Position numbers and translations under genes: made by a program
From: Albifimbria verrucaria
Lineage: Eukaryota > Ascomycota > Sordariomycetes > Hypocreales > Stachybotryaceae
Reading direction: 5' to 3'
Assembly (NCBI GenBank): GCA_020081605.1
Contig: JAHREC010000041.1
Coordinates: 62,001 to 126,000 of the forward strand
DNA: 64,000 nt
Notes under the pieces: generated by a model
Database searches by the model: none
Told to the model about the DNA's origin: nothing
What the model saw: the letters and a program-made list of their open reading frames with translations, nothing else
In this document: in pieces, positions 11,422 to 22,765 of the stretch
Numbering within the stretch: the first letter of the stretch is position 1
How the letters are laid out: every line of letters begins with the position of its first letter

Positions 11422-11782
11422 CCTACCTTACTTTATTAGGCGATCAACATTGAAATTGACACTCGTGTTACCGGTATATTAATGTTATATTGATGTTATG
11501 TTGATGTTGATATAACGTATTCGACGTGGTGGTGCTTTGTGAATTGTACTTCCCGCACACCAGCGTATTGCATCTCGACGCAGGGTCTTCGCCACATGTA
11601 GACTCGTAAAATTCAATTCTGGGAGAGCCGCGGTCCTAAGGTAGAACGGAAACGTAGATAAATAAGATACCGCACACTTACGGGTTGGAATACGGCGAAT
11701 ACATTCTCTCCTGAAATCAGCAAAGACGTGTGTATGCACTGTACACCCAAATATACATACTTAAACATTTCAATCGTGAGCC
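11422..11782. other. gene-free intergenic stretch
   Basis: AT-rich DNA with a TTGATGTTATGTTGATGTTGAT short direct repetition at about 11490-11512. No supported gene. Confidence 0.4.
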
Positions 11783-12467
11783 ATGATATACAAAATTGAT
11801 CTATCTAAACTGCAATTTCCAGAGGACACCCAGTGGTTCTTCATACACTGTCACGCTCGAGACACGCTTGAAAACAGATCGCGGCGTGCCCGGAAATTCC
11901 TCAAGCGCGTCAAGGCCTGCTCGAAGTTAGCCAACGCGCAATCTCCCGAGGAATTCTACTTGCTCGCTGCTGAAATTATGACCCGTCTGGATTATGCCGT
12001 TTCTCTCGGCCTTTTTCTTGTCCCGCCTTAAAACTGACCTCAGAGTTACAAAGGTGCCTTCGAAGTGGATGCAGCCCAGTGCTACCTGGCTTGGTGCCGA
12101 CATCGATGCTTTCATAGAATGCCCATTTCTATGTCAGATAGAATGTCTGAAGAACTGTAGGCATAGCCAGTGTCTCGCAGATGAACATGTCGTGTTAGAA
12201 TTCGACCCACCGTCAGAAGGTGTCAGTTACCGCCGATTTCTGTTCTTTGTCTCACTGATCAAAAACAATCCTGCGTTTGACCAGCTCTGTGCCATCATCT
12301 TTCTTGGCAGTATTCTTTGGAACGTTGCATGCTATGCCAATTACCCGGCTCTGCGAGTCGCCGTCTGGGAAAGGTTCAAGCCGATGAAGAGCATTTGTAA
12401 TGCGGTCAGCTTGGAGCTACATAGATACCTGGCGACGAATGTTGTATTTGAAAAGGAAAGGGCATGA
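11783..12467 (+). CDS. Orphan protein split between two frames
   Basis: ATG 11783 opens a frame of 82 codons (basic, containing TLENRSRRARKFLKRVK). The following frame to 12467 encodes a segment with two hydrophobic stretches (RFLFFVSLIK, and LCAIIFLGSILWNVACY). The two could be linked by a 45-nt intron at about 12000-12044 (GTTTCT...CTGACCTCAG), which gives a further stretch beginning SYKGAFEVDAAQCYLAW but then needs another frame change, or by a one-base break. I cannot choose between these. No family is recognised. Confidence 0.4.
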
Positions 12468-14057
12468 CCATTATTTACTCGTTCAATACTACTCTCTGTT
12501 CTACGAATCAACACCACGCTATGTTTTACGAACCGACATGAGGTGTCTACCGATTTGAGTATTGTAAAGCACCTAAAGCAGAATAAACTTACTATGGCAT
12601 GTGTGTTTTCCTCATCTCGCAACTGCTTATGAGCATCGACGTCATTAAACATGCAGTACTTACAAGAATTGTCATCATTACTTTCCCACCAACACTGACA
12701 CGAAAACAATCCTCTTCAGCCATTCAACAGCGCGAGATGGGGATCGGAGAATGTGCCGTAATCTTTCCCTCATTTACGAGATGGAGCACCATGTGATAAG
12801 GAAAAGGGGTTTGCAGTTCTGACATGCTTCATGATCTGGCCTGGTCCTTGCATATCTTCGATGCCAGCCTTGTCCTTGCTTCTGTTCGATGCTAGGCTTG
12901 TCCTTGCATTTTTCGGTGCCAAGGATATCAAACGGCCCCGAACGCCGACGCTTCTTTCTTCATTCTTCTTTGGCGAGGGGGTATCTTTCAAAGGGTCTCC
13001 ACACTAGCCAGCCACATGATGGTCGAGTGGATAGGTTAGCCGTCATGCCTGAGCTAATGCACGCCATACAGCGTATACACGGAGGATGGAGAGGTGCAAA
13101 ATCTGGGCGAAGTTTTCCCCATCCATCATGGTGTGTGGGGCGATTCTTTTATTAGTCCCCGCCCTGCCGCACAGTGTCCTTGAATTTTACACAAACTTGC
13201 CAACGGCAGCCGAAGATGAGGTGAGGGATTTCGGTGAGTGATTTCGACTCATTTCGACTCGGCATAGGACATCGGACCGGTCACTCGCACAGGACTAACC
13301 CGAAGCTGGATGTGTATGACATGCCACCATGGGTCTCGTCGTGTGTACATGACTTACGAAATGCCCTCGAACCGACAAGATTTTACAGATCAAAGCCACG
13401 TGTCTAGCCTCCATACTTGGCATGGGATGCAGTGTAACGTTAAATGTACTGTATGTCTGACTGTAGAGTTGCCAAGATTGGCCAGAAAAACAGGAGAAGT
13501 CGCAGCTCCCCTTTCCCCTTCCCCATCCTCCTTACTTTAGACCACGTTTACGAATGCCATGATGGTTAAGAGTATTTGTCAGCAATACTTCCATTTCACG
13601 TAATTAGGCTGCATACGTCTCGGCTAATGTATTGTTTCGTCATTACAGCTGTGAGAAAGAGGACCCTTAACTCTATTTGATGCCGCGTGCGGTTCCTGCC
13701 GAGCCGTGCGATGCAACATGAGGCACAAGGTGACTACGTCCTACGGATTCTGCGCATTTCTCTGCGTAGGTTGTGATCGTTTTGATCGCTGGGTTCTTGC
13801 AGCAAGTCGAACAAACATTACATGCCCTCCAAACACACCACAGGCCCTACAAAGACATCGCAGACACTACAAACACATCCTAGGCCCTGCACCACGGCCA
13901 TTTGTATGTCTCACAGCTATTCTCACATTTAGACTTCCATTATATTCGTATAGTATCTTAGTCCAATTATCTACTGTATAATCTATTGTTGCTTTATTCT
14001 TCCAGTGCAATTACCAACTTTCGCCCTTGATGTCTGATCTGTCTTGCAACTGGTCAT
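12468..14057. other. gene-free stretch with a short imperfect tandem repeat
   Basis: No supported gene. At about 12838-12925 a unit of about 28 nt built on CTTGTCCTTGC...TTCGATGC is present three times with substitutions. Near 13830-13895 a smaller repetition of CACTACAAACACAT/CCTACAAAGACAT occurs. Confidence 0.45.
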
Positions 14058-14687
14058 TTAAACTCGTGGCTGTATTTCAATGAGGTTGCCATCAGGATCA
14101 GCAATGAAAATAAACTCTTTTGCTCCCGCTCTGCTCAATATGCTCATAGTCTCCTTCTTCAAGTCGTCACTGCCCTCCGGTAAGCGGCCAAAGCCTAGGC
14201 TCTCCGCAACGGGACCGAATGGATCAAGGTCCATACCAACATCTTTGATAATCTTGATGTTCGCATCAAGGAGTCGCTTTCTGGCCGCCTGTATGTCAGG
14301 GACGACCAGACCTAGGTGAGAAAATGAGCGGCATTTGCAGCTCTGGGGAAGCGGTATGCTGTGCGATGATTCTGTGGCCTTGGGTGCAACCTCGACGAGC
14401 TCAATCCAGCCCGGCTTGTGGGTCCTGTAACTGTGCAGATCTTGCACCGTACCGAAGCTGGTCTTTTCCGATGGGTAGCCGACAAAAGCAAACTTGAAGC
14501 TGTCCGAGGTGTGATTGATAAAGAGCTTCGTCATACCCAGAACCTTGGTGTAGAAATGAAGGGAAATGTCAAGATTCGCGACGCTGAAAGCTGAATGATT
14601 GACGGTCCAGCCCATGGTAGCTGCTGGAGGAAACTCCTCGCCACCATATTCGTATTTCTCATCAATCTGGGGAGAGTTCATCTTCAT
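14058..14687 (-). CDS. Glyoxalase I-like (lactoylglutathione lyase, VOC family)
   Basis: A single-exon frame of 209 residues from ATG 14687. It holds the two beta-alpha-beta-beta-beta halves of a glyoxalase I monomer with the four expected metal ligands: His in VNHSAFSVANLDISLHFY, Glu in GWIELVEV, His in FSHLGLVVPD and Glu in DPDGNLIEIQ. The family isomerises the methylglyoxal-glutathione hemithioacetal to S-lactoylglutathione in the cytosol. Length is near that of single-domain glyoxalase I. A CTACAG just upstream of the ATG could be an acceptor for an extra 5' exon, but none was identified. The gene is intact and runs divergently from the aspartic protease, with about 580 bp between the starts. 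Confidence 0.85.
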   Translation of the reverse strand: MKMNSPQIDEKYEYGGEEFPPAATMGWTVNHSAFSVANLDISLHFYTKVLGMTKLFINHTSDSFKFAFVGYPSEKTSFGTVQDLHSYRTHKPGWIELVEVAPKATESSHSIPLPQSCKCRSFSHLGLVVPDIQAARKRLLDANIKIIKDVGMDLDPFGPVAESLGFGRLPEGSDDLKKETMSILSRAGAKEFIFIADPDGNLIEIQPRV

Positions 14688-15266
14688 GAGGTACTGTAGA
14701 TCTCCTGTGTAGTAGCGTGCTGGTAGATACAAGGACAGTCCGTAATGCTTTCTTACTTTTTGTGATTGACCGAAGGTCCTGTCAATCTAGATACCGATCT
14801 TTCAGGAGAGAGCTGCATTCTTTAATGCAACGGTACCCGGTATACGGGACCTAAGGCACACTACTTCCAAGACTAGGGAATTGTATACATTGCTACATTC
14901 TTGAGCCGGGGCATATTTCGTTGGCGGAGGTGTTTGTTAATTGAGTATCTTGTTAATTACAGTACCTCCCATAAGACTAGGCAAATCGATGAAAACTCGG
15001 TGAAGTGGTGAACAATGAAGCTGCATGGGTACGAAAGGCGTAACAGCCAAGACTTAGCGCCTACACACATGGAGTAGTTACCTTTCCACACTGCGTGCCA
15101 AGCTTGTGCTAAGATATGCTGTCTCTGAGGCTTGCTTGCGACTGAAAGACGACAAAACCATCCATTTATCCTGCGGTGCGCCTAGTCTAGTGTCAGCGAC
15201 AACTCCAATCCTCGTCAGCATTGACACATACGTTTTCCAATTTGATATTCCAAACACCCATCCACC
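14688..15266. promoter_or_regulatory. divergent intergenic region, glyoxalase / aspartic protease
   Basis: A 579-bp gene-free stretch separates two divergently transcribed starts. It contains TTACAGTACCTCCC at about 14957-14970, one of several TACAGTAC-like words in this window. No other element can be supported. Confidence 0.35.
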
Positions 15267-17277
15267 ATGGGGTTCTGTCTACTGCTTCTATCCCTGGCCG
15301 TGGGAGCTCAAGCATGGCCGCAAATTCAATCAGGAGAGAACACCGTCAAGCACCTGGCAGCTCACTCTCTTCCTGCCATCAAAGAAACCGAACCCATTGC
15401 CATTGAACATATCAGATTGAGCGAACGTGAGGAAAGAGCTCACGCCTTGGGGAGTGCCGTTGTTTATGATGAAAAAGATCGAGGCTTCACAGGTTGGCGA
15501 CTGGGAGCTGAGGACTCTATCGTGCGTCTGCATGCCACTCGCCGTGATTTGCTTCATCTGGATGAAGATGATTCAGATGCGCCAGATCTGAGCATGGAGA
15601 TCCAAGATGCCAAAGATCGCGGCTACTTCTCCTTCCCGTGCTCCATGGCGAACGTCACGCCTCGCCGAAGCGTTCGTTCGAGATGACCATTGAGAACCGA
15701 ACTGATCTTGCCTACTATGCACCGCGTAAGTCCTCGTCCATCCTTCGTCTCGCCAATGCGCGAACTTTCCAAAACATAAGTCTCTTACAAAAACTGTCAC
15801 AGTCAAGATTGGAACCCCTCCCCAGCTTGTCTACGCCCAGGTTGATACAGGATCTTACGAGCTATGGGTCGACCCGGACTGCACCACGCTGACCGGAACC
15901 AACAAGCAGTTCTGCGAACAGGTTGGGCAGTACGAAGTTGGCGCCTCTTCATCTGCCAAACCCCTCGACAAGACTGCTGACATCCAATATGGCAAGGGCA
16001 GTGCCCAGATCCACTACTGGTCGGATGATGTTGGCATTACCGACTCGGTCAAGATCAAGAGCCTCCAGTTCGGTGTTGCGACCTCATCAACAGACCAATC
16101 TGCCGGGGTCCTGGGATTGGGCAAGGGTCAATTCGCATATGCCAAGTATAAGACTTTTCTTGATGAGTTGTACGAGCAAGGCTTTATGAAATCGAGGACC
16201 TTCAGCATCGGGCTGGGAGCCAAGACCGACGGTGCTGGCGTTATCGCTTTCGGCGGTGTGGACACTGCCAAGTACTCCGGTCGCCTGGTGCAGATGCCCG
16301 TCATCAAGCCGAGCCCTGACGGAGTACCGCGCTACTGGGTTAACATGAAATCCATCTCATACAACGGAAAACCCTGGCCTGATTCCAACTTGCCAGTTTT
16401 CCTCGACACCGGAGCGACACTCAGTCTCCTCCTCCGGATCTGGTGCATTCCATCGCTACTGACCTTGGTACCACCGGAAAGGACCAATATGGTTTCTACA
16501 GGATGAGCTGCGACAAGGTCAAGCAACCTGGCACGGTTGATTTTGAGTTTGAGGGCATCAAGATCCGGGTGCCTTTTCCTGAAATCATCCGTCAGATTGG
16601 AAACAGTTGTTGGCTAGGTATTTCGCCCAGCGACAAATTCTCCCTGCTGGGTGACACCGTCATGCGATCCATGTATGGTAAGTTTTGGAAAGTACGCCAA
16701 CCCCGCGATGAGCATTGACTGACAGCATTGCCAGCCGTTTTCGATAACGACGAGGATAAAATTTACATAGCTCAGTATGAGAATTGCGGAACCCAGATCA
16801 AAATAGTCAACAAATCCTCTGATATTGGAGGCTTTAAGGGCACTTGCGACACTAGTGACGATGAGCCCGAGGATGACGGCAAAGATGAGGACAGGCCCTC
16901 TCTCACATCCTCTGCTATCATTGAGTCAACCGAGACACCAAAGTCAATGACCACGATCATCACAAGCGCATCAAATTCATCTATCATCGTTATGACAACA
17001 ATCACAAAGCCTTTTCCTTCCGCTAGTGGATCAGGCCTTACACCTACCCTGACGCCAGGATCTAACCCTGGTTGGGGCAACCCTGACGTTGGAGGGACTG
17101 GACCCCTGAAGCGAGACCTACGACCAGTATGGAGGGGAACATGAGAAGGGTGGCGCCGGCGGCAAGCACGGTGGCAATGGTGACAACGGCCCTGGCAGCA
17201 GCGCCGCTGGTCGCATGAGCCCCTTGAGTGTTGTAGGTAGCGTTGTGATGGGCATTTTCATCTTGATGATAATGTAG
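15267..17277 (+). CDS. GPI-type aspartic endopeptidase (pepsin family A1, yapsin/OpsB-like), frame-broken
   Basis: ATG 15267 in CACCATGG context begins a signal peptide (MGFCLLLLSLAVGAQA) followed by a propeptide. Exon 1 joins exon 2 across 15726-15802 (GTAAGT...GTCACAG), giving YYAPLKIGTPP; a second intron at 16678-16734 gives YAVFDN. Both catalytic aspartates are present: QVDTGSYELWV and FLDTGATLSLL. The C-terminus has a Ser/Thr-rich stalk, a Gly-rich linker and a terminal hydrophobic segment (VVGSVVMGIFILMIM), the layout of a GPI-anchored yapsin-type protease on the plasma membrane or wall. The frame breaks near C3 15635-15637, near 16431-16435 and near 17100-17110. The protein is well preserved on either side of each break, so decay is recent or the breaks are errors. 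The last break could instead be a 40-nt intron. Confidence 0.8.
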
Positions 17278-17920
17278 AGCAGGTCGCATTTGGCTTCATC
17301 GATAAGTCCATCCATTAGATCAGATCACATGCTCGGTTCTGAACTAGGCTATAGAGATTGCATCAATAAACATGCAAAGATTTTTAGGCAGGCAAGGCTA
17401 ATAGGTTGAAAAGTGAGATGTGAGAGCTTCTCGTATTTTGGTAAAGGAAATTCGCGTACTCTAATTAACTTAATGAGTGTCGCGGGTTTGATTGCTATCT
17501 TAGTTCTGCAGGCGTGTGGGCTCGCTTTTTACTAAAACGAAATAATAAAACCCGCGATACCCTTTGCTGCTGTCAGGGTCCACGGGAACATTGGCGATAT
17601 GACATTCGCGCATAGAATAAAACAAACTTGCCCTGCTTTGATATCACGTCGCTAGGTGTGGGGGCATGGTTAACCACCATCAGGGTAGAAGTGGGATGCG
17701 GTGGGACAATACAAACATCAATCTGGTCATTCTCGCCACACATGGTTGCTACAGTATCCTTGACAGTCCAGTGTCCTACGACAATGCTTGGGAAGGTGAC
17801 GTCGGAGAGTGTACGGTGCCTAGCTTTATGACCAAGATTGTTACATTAGCCTTACTTTATGCAACAGATTGTCAAAACTCCACGCTTGTCCTGTCGGATT
17901 TTCTGTTTTCAGAACAACCA
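17278..17920. other. gene-free stretch
   Basis: Contains AT-rich DNA with an approximate inverted pair, CGCGGGTTTGATTGC (about 17480) and AACCCGCGATACC (about 17550), about 60 bp apart, which could fold as a stem. No gene supported. Confidence 0.35.
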
Positions 17921-19826
17921 CTAAACTAGGGCGCTAGTTCGCCTGCAACCCCCGAACTCTGATCCCATCGCGAATCTTGGCCGCCAATGCCGGCTAGAAC
18001 GAGGATCGCATACTTGCGCCATGATCTCGATCTGTTCAAGTGATCGTTGACTGGTTTCAGGAACCAGAAAGTAAACCACAAGAAAACTGCAGAAGCAAAT
18101 AGCGCCCCAAAGAAAAAGACCCAAGAAAATCCGCTTCGGTATCGGTCATCAGAAATGATAGTAGGCCCTAAAGCGGTAATGACGACAGCCCACAACCAAT
18201 ACAAGGCGGTGGATGCGCCCACATCGCAGGGTCGATTGCGTCCTGTGGACAGCTCACCAATGATGACCCAAGCGGCAGACCCCAGGTCATGCTGTAGCAT
18301 GAGACAAAGGCGGCGATAAAAGCAAGCTGTGCCTTCAGAGCACTATCTCTTGGTACAGGATTATGAACATTGTCTCCTTCCCCGAGCTCCTCGTCCATGG
18401 CCAGCAACAACACCAAAGATGGCAATGAGTAAATGACACATAGACATGCTCGCAGCTCCTACGAGGAGAACTCTTCTTCTTCCCATGCGATCAAGCATCA
18501 ACATCGAGGCCAAGGACGTAAGTGCCATCGCCATCGTTAGCATTAAAGTGTCTCGAAGGGGTTTCCGACGACACGTACGGCCTCCAGAAGATGCGTCATG
18601 TAGTATATAACGAAAAAATGCCTGTCCTGCTCGATAAAATCGTCGACAGGGAGAGTGAGGTTAGCGCCAATGACCTTGCTTTCTCGTTGCTTGGTGAAGG
18701 TGTGAGGTGGAGCCAGAGTCGACTTAGCCTCTGAATTCACTTCTCTTGTTCGAAGAAGGAAATGGATCATGAGCGGGAGGAGGAGGAGGAGGAGGAGGAG
18801 GAGGAGGAGGAGGAGGAGGGTGGCATCAAAGTCGCATTCCAGCATCACTTACCCTTGATGCATCGTTTGCAGGAGTAAACTGGTAAACAGCATTCGATTC
18901 TCAGTGGACATGAGCCTGCGCCATCCGTGCAACGCCTCAGTCGATGAATGATGCGCATAGCCCGAAGTCGCCGACGACAGGCTACCAACAATCCCACGTA
19001 ATTCGTGCTCAACCTCTTCATCCGTGGCGTTGGGTCGTAAAGATGCAATTCTCGACGAGCTTGCTCCAGTTGCCTTTTTCCACCAGATAGCGGGGAGACT
19101 CGGGGCGAAAATAGCTCCCCAACGCAAGCACGGCTGGCGGGATCAGCCGAATGCCGATCAATACGCGGCATGCGGCAGCGCCATTGGAACCATCAACCGC
19201 GTACGCGATCAAAGTGCCACCCGAGAGGCCGACAGTAAACCAAAGATAATGAGACGCCATAAGAGAACCTCTCCAATTGGAGTGACACTGTGTGATGGTT
19301 TGATGGTAGTCAGCAATGGCTCGTCTGTACGTTTAATGCTATGTTTTGGGAACAAGCCACCTACGGTCTCTGACATGTAAAGTATAACGCCGACGGTGAG
19401 GATGCCGATGCCAACACCACTGATAAATCGCCCGACTATCACGAAAATGAGGGCTTCATCCTTTAATCCGAAGGCCACATCAAGCAAGACGCCCAGCGAG
19501 TATATGCCACAAGACCCGATGATAACAGGTCTACGGCCGGCATAGGAGGCATTAGCGCCCAAAGCTAAGGCACCAAGGAAGGCTCCACAGAACAGAGTAG
19601 ATATGATCATGGCTGTGTGATTTCCCGAGAGACGTGGCGCAGCATCGCTTTCCTCAATCGCTTCAATGAAGGCTCGGGATCGAAGGATGCCAGTAGTGGA
19701 GCCATAGTCATATCCTAGGATAAGACCCGCCAACGCCGCAAACGCCGTAAGGTGGATAGATTCAAGGCTCAATCCTTGAGGGTTTTCGTAATTAATCGGC
19801 GAACCACTTGTTCGGGACAGAGTCAT
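17921..19826 (-). pseudogene. MFS sugar transporter, frame-broken in several places
   Basis: Read from ATG 19826, the locus keeps the landmarks of the fungal sugar porter family: GYDYGSTTG in helix 1, a GRRPVIIGS loop, PESPRYLVEKG at the end of the first half, DRMGRRRVLLVGAA in the second half, and PETSQRSLEQIE at the C-terminus. An intron of about 77 nt begins after YMSETV and ends CACACAG, resuming CHSNWRGSL. A second donor (GGTAAGT) follows the QTMHQ codons and would place the GGA microsatellite in an intron. At least five frame changes interrupt the rest. The family imports hexoses or related sugars by proton symport. As written it cannot encode a full-length transporter. Confidence 0.75.
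18775..18820. repeat. (GGA)n microsatellite, about 15 units
   Basis: An uninterrupted GGA/TCC trinucleotide run lies within the probable second intron of the sugar-transporter locus. Confidence 0.9.
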
Positions 19827-20516
19827 TGATTGAGAGCGGAGAAAGACGAAAACACAAAACATAATATCATCAGTTGGTGCGATCCGACGGAGCAATGAAG
19901 GCAAGCTATGGATGAAGTTTGTCGGTATGTATAATGAATAGCGCAAGGTTGCGCATGCTCTTAAGTAATTTAGACGTTATATAGTACAGTACATACATAC
20001 TATGTAGCGATTGCCTCACTTTACAGCGCCCCTAGCCGTATCTCGAGCTGAGTACTAGCCCCAGGACAGTCCCATGTATGGGAAGTTGCCAAGCTTGTGT
20101 AATGGTTTTTACGGTTTAGCACAAATTTTGTACAGTACATACTATGCAATGCGCACTGTCTGTATTGCACACATTGAAATTGGAAGGCGGGAAATATAGA
20201 AAAAAAGGGGATGTGCCATCCGTCCAGTTTGCGGAATGTTGCATGGGCGATGAGGGTGTTGAGGACAGGTGAGGATGTGTACGCCCAATACACGCGCTGC
20301 TTGCGAATTAGCAAGCTCAATGATGACGACAAGACCACATTATCATTTGGCCGAACATAAAAGTAGCAGGTATTTTATACAAAGAAAATTACATTATATC
20401 CATTATGTGGGAATTCTACCTCTCCAGCTCTGTCGTTGGTGATCTTAATTGTAGATATGATGAACCGTCCTCCGTATAAAGTGCTTTGAATGTATGGAGA
20501 TCACAAAATGCACATC
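19827..20516. other. gene-free stretch
   Basis: No supported gene. TACAGTACATAC words occur at about 19984 and 20133. Confidence 0.35.
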
Positions 20517-20846
20517 CTAATGCGGCGGATATGAGGCCGCCTTCATTAAGGCTGGCTTATCCTCGCACATATGCCATTTGAAGAGCTCATCGCCTTTAAG
20601 CCCCGAAGGTGGCCTGCAGACCGGTCTGTGAACCACTGCGGTTTGTGGTCGCGTGATATAATCTTTCCCGTCGCCTAGCTTTTTGACAGGCCCATGACCC
20701 ACGTACTTTGTGCGGCGTGCTAGACCCGACGGTCTTTTGGTCTGTCTGGTATAATAGATTGCGAGCGCCAATATACCAAACGCAATGATAGGTATTGATG
20801 TGGCCAGAACAATAACGAAAACTTGGGTTTGCTGATCAATAGCCAT
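20517..20846 (-). CDS. Small single-pass membrane protein
   Basis: ATG 20846 opens 109 codons. Residues about 8-31 form one clear membrane helix (VFVIVLATSIPIIAFGILAL), followed by a basic cytoplasmic-type stretch (YYTRQTKRPSGLARRTK), then a Pro/Lys-rich tail. The short N-terminus and positive-inside pattern suggest an anchor with the tail in the cytosol. I recognise no family, but the frame is intact and the architecture is coherent. Confidence 0.55.
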   Translation of the reverse strand: MAIDQQTQVFVIVLATSIPIIAFGILALAIYYTRQTKRPSGLARRTKYVGHGPVKKLGDGKDYITRPQTAVVHRPVCRPPSGLKGDELFKWHMCEDKPALMKAASYPPH

Positions 20847-21933
20847 GGAAGATTTTCTTAGAAGTAGATAACATTCAAAACAACTTTTTCATCCAAGATA
20901 ATGAGCGATGTTCCGTATTATACCTACATCGCCTCCGGTTCTGAAGCCTTGGTTCTTGACAAGCCACGCGATGCATGTTGCTATCTAGGGAACTAGGTCA
21001 GACAGGCTGCTAATTTTAGCAAATTCTGAAACGAACCATGGCCTGGGATTGTGTTCTACTACCATTGACTGTCACTGTCATTGCTGCCAAATTCCAACGA
21101 TCGCCGCATGAAACACCTCTACGCCCGCGCAGATTGTGGATCTAGGTCGGTTATATGCAGATTTATTCCATCATGAACATCGCTAACACAAAGTTCCTCG
21201 ATAGCCTTCCTTTGCAACGGTCGTCTGCACGGACCAAACCGGCTGTGGAACGAAAGTAGGTGACTGGAATGGGAACCCATAGATGCACCGGCCCCGAGGA
21301 CGTTTATAGAATCCCGCCCATTTAGGTTTCTAACCTGGAAAAACTACAGTACCTACTCTACTGATATTCCGTGTCTACTATATGTACAGGTTAATTTGAC
21401 ATTGATAAATGTTTTTACTGAATGACTCTAGAGTATGGCTCATTGCCTTCTATCAGGTCACTGTGATGGTATGTTATTGCTCCCAGCACATCTCATCTCA
21501 TTTTCTGTCAGCTTCTAGTTGTGATCTGGCTGCTTACATCCCTTGCTTGTATGGTCATAATTATTTATCTTTCACAAACTGTATCTTATATTATCTCCTG
21601 TCAATTTCATTATCTGCTGATTGTAGCTGGACTGCACCCATCTTTCCAAAGAGCGTGGCTTCAACACTTGCCAGTAGTTTATCCACCTCCCTCTTTTGGG
21701 TTGACATCCTCGAGTAAAGTAAAGTCCATCATTCTTAGCAATTATGCCATACTCCGTAATAAAAGGTGATATAATCCTGTAAAGTGAAAACATCTAAAAC
21801 AAAACATAGAATTAGTAGGGATATAGTATGTTCCATGTAAGAGATTTACTAACACGGCTGATTGCTGCGTAATCCGCAGTCTCTACATCTTCAACTGTGG
21901 TCTGATACTTCTTGAGCTGTTGTCTTTGAGGTA
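20847..21933. other. gene-free stretch
   Basis: No supported gene. The stretch is AT-rich after 21360. CTACAGTACCTACTCTAC at about 21345 is another TACAGTAC word. Confidence 0.35.
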
Positions 21934-22258
21934 TCAAAGAACTAGTTCGTCGGACAGCGCCCGAAGGGCTGGCATCTCGTGAAGCAGAGCTGGATGATGA
22001 GTAGCGTGAGATAAGGGAAGATTGCGTTCCAGAGTGCCTTTCGGGAGTCTGTTCTTATGTTCGGAATCGATGGCACGAATGTCGTTGACGGAGTCAATGG
22101 GGAGGATGTCGAGTTCTTGACGGAAGAGCTTGTGTTTCATCACAAAGCATGCCAGCTATGGATACTCTTGAGGAACCGGGTCTCTTCTGAGTCGGCAAGA
22201 CGCTATCGCGGGCGACATCGCTGTCAAGCTTGTTATACATATCATCTCCATTTCCCAT
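21934..22258 (-). CDS. Small orphan protein, one frame break
   Basis: From ATG 22258 (an in-frame ATG 22348 is also available) the frame encodes a short hydrophilic protein. It continues in the next frame, after a T3 run (AAA at 22144-22146 on the plus strand), with an orderly sequence containing FRQELDILPIDSVNDI and ALLHEMPALRALSDELVL before a stop at 21934. About 107 residues. No domain recognised. Confidence 0.35.
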
Positions 22259-22765
22259 GATGTCAAAAAAGCTTTCTTTGCTCGTAGAAATGAGAATGGT
22301 ACTGTATGGCCATGCGCACTTTATAACAGGAAAGGGTTTTACTCTCATATTACAGCTGCTTACTCAAACCTTAGCTAGTCAACTGCGAAGGACTCGATTA
22401 TGTCCCATAGGAACTCGGCCCACTCGCAATTAACAGAATCTGTGTTTGAAAAGATCATGCATATAACACGGCGCAGTGACCATGAGGTGTTGTAGCATCA
22501 ATATTCTACAGTATGTATCTACGCTACATAGTATTTTCCCATTATTGATGATGCATATCAATATAATATTAAGCATTTATTAACCTGTATGCCTCACTAC
22601 GATACGGTATCTACTCACATACAAACTTCGTTCTCTCGACACCATTAAAAAGGCTACTGCCGCTTATCTACCGCTTGACGCTTTATTTACTGAGCAAGAT
22701 TTCTGAACTAGGGTGGTACAGTTCATTCCTGAACGCAAAAAGAAGCTACTTGGAAGACTTTCAAA
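22259..22765. other. gene-free stretch
   Basis: AT-rich promoter-like region before the following plus-strand gene. Nothing specific seen. Confidence 0.3.

Noticed and set aside
13706..13981. A small plus-strand frame with a hydrophobic end
   Set aside because: Begins inside low-complexity repeats and has no homology or splice support.
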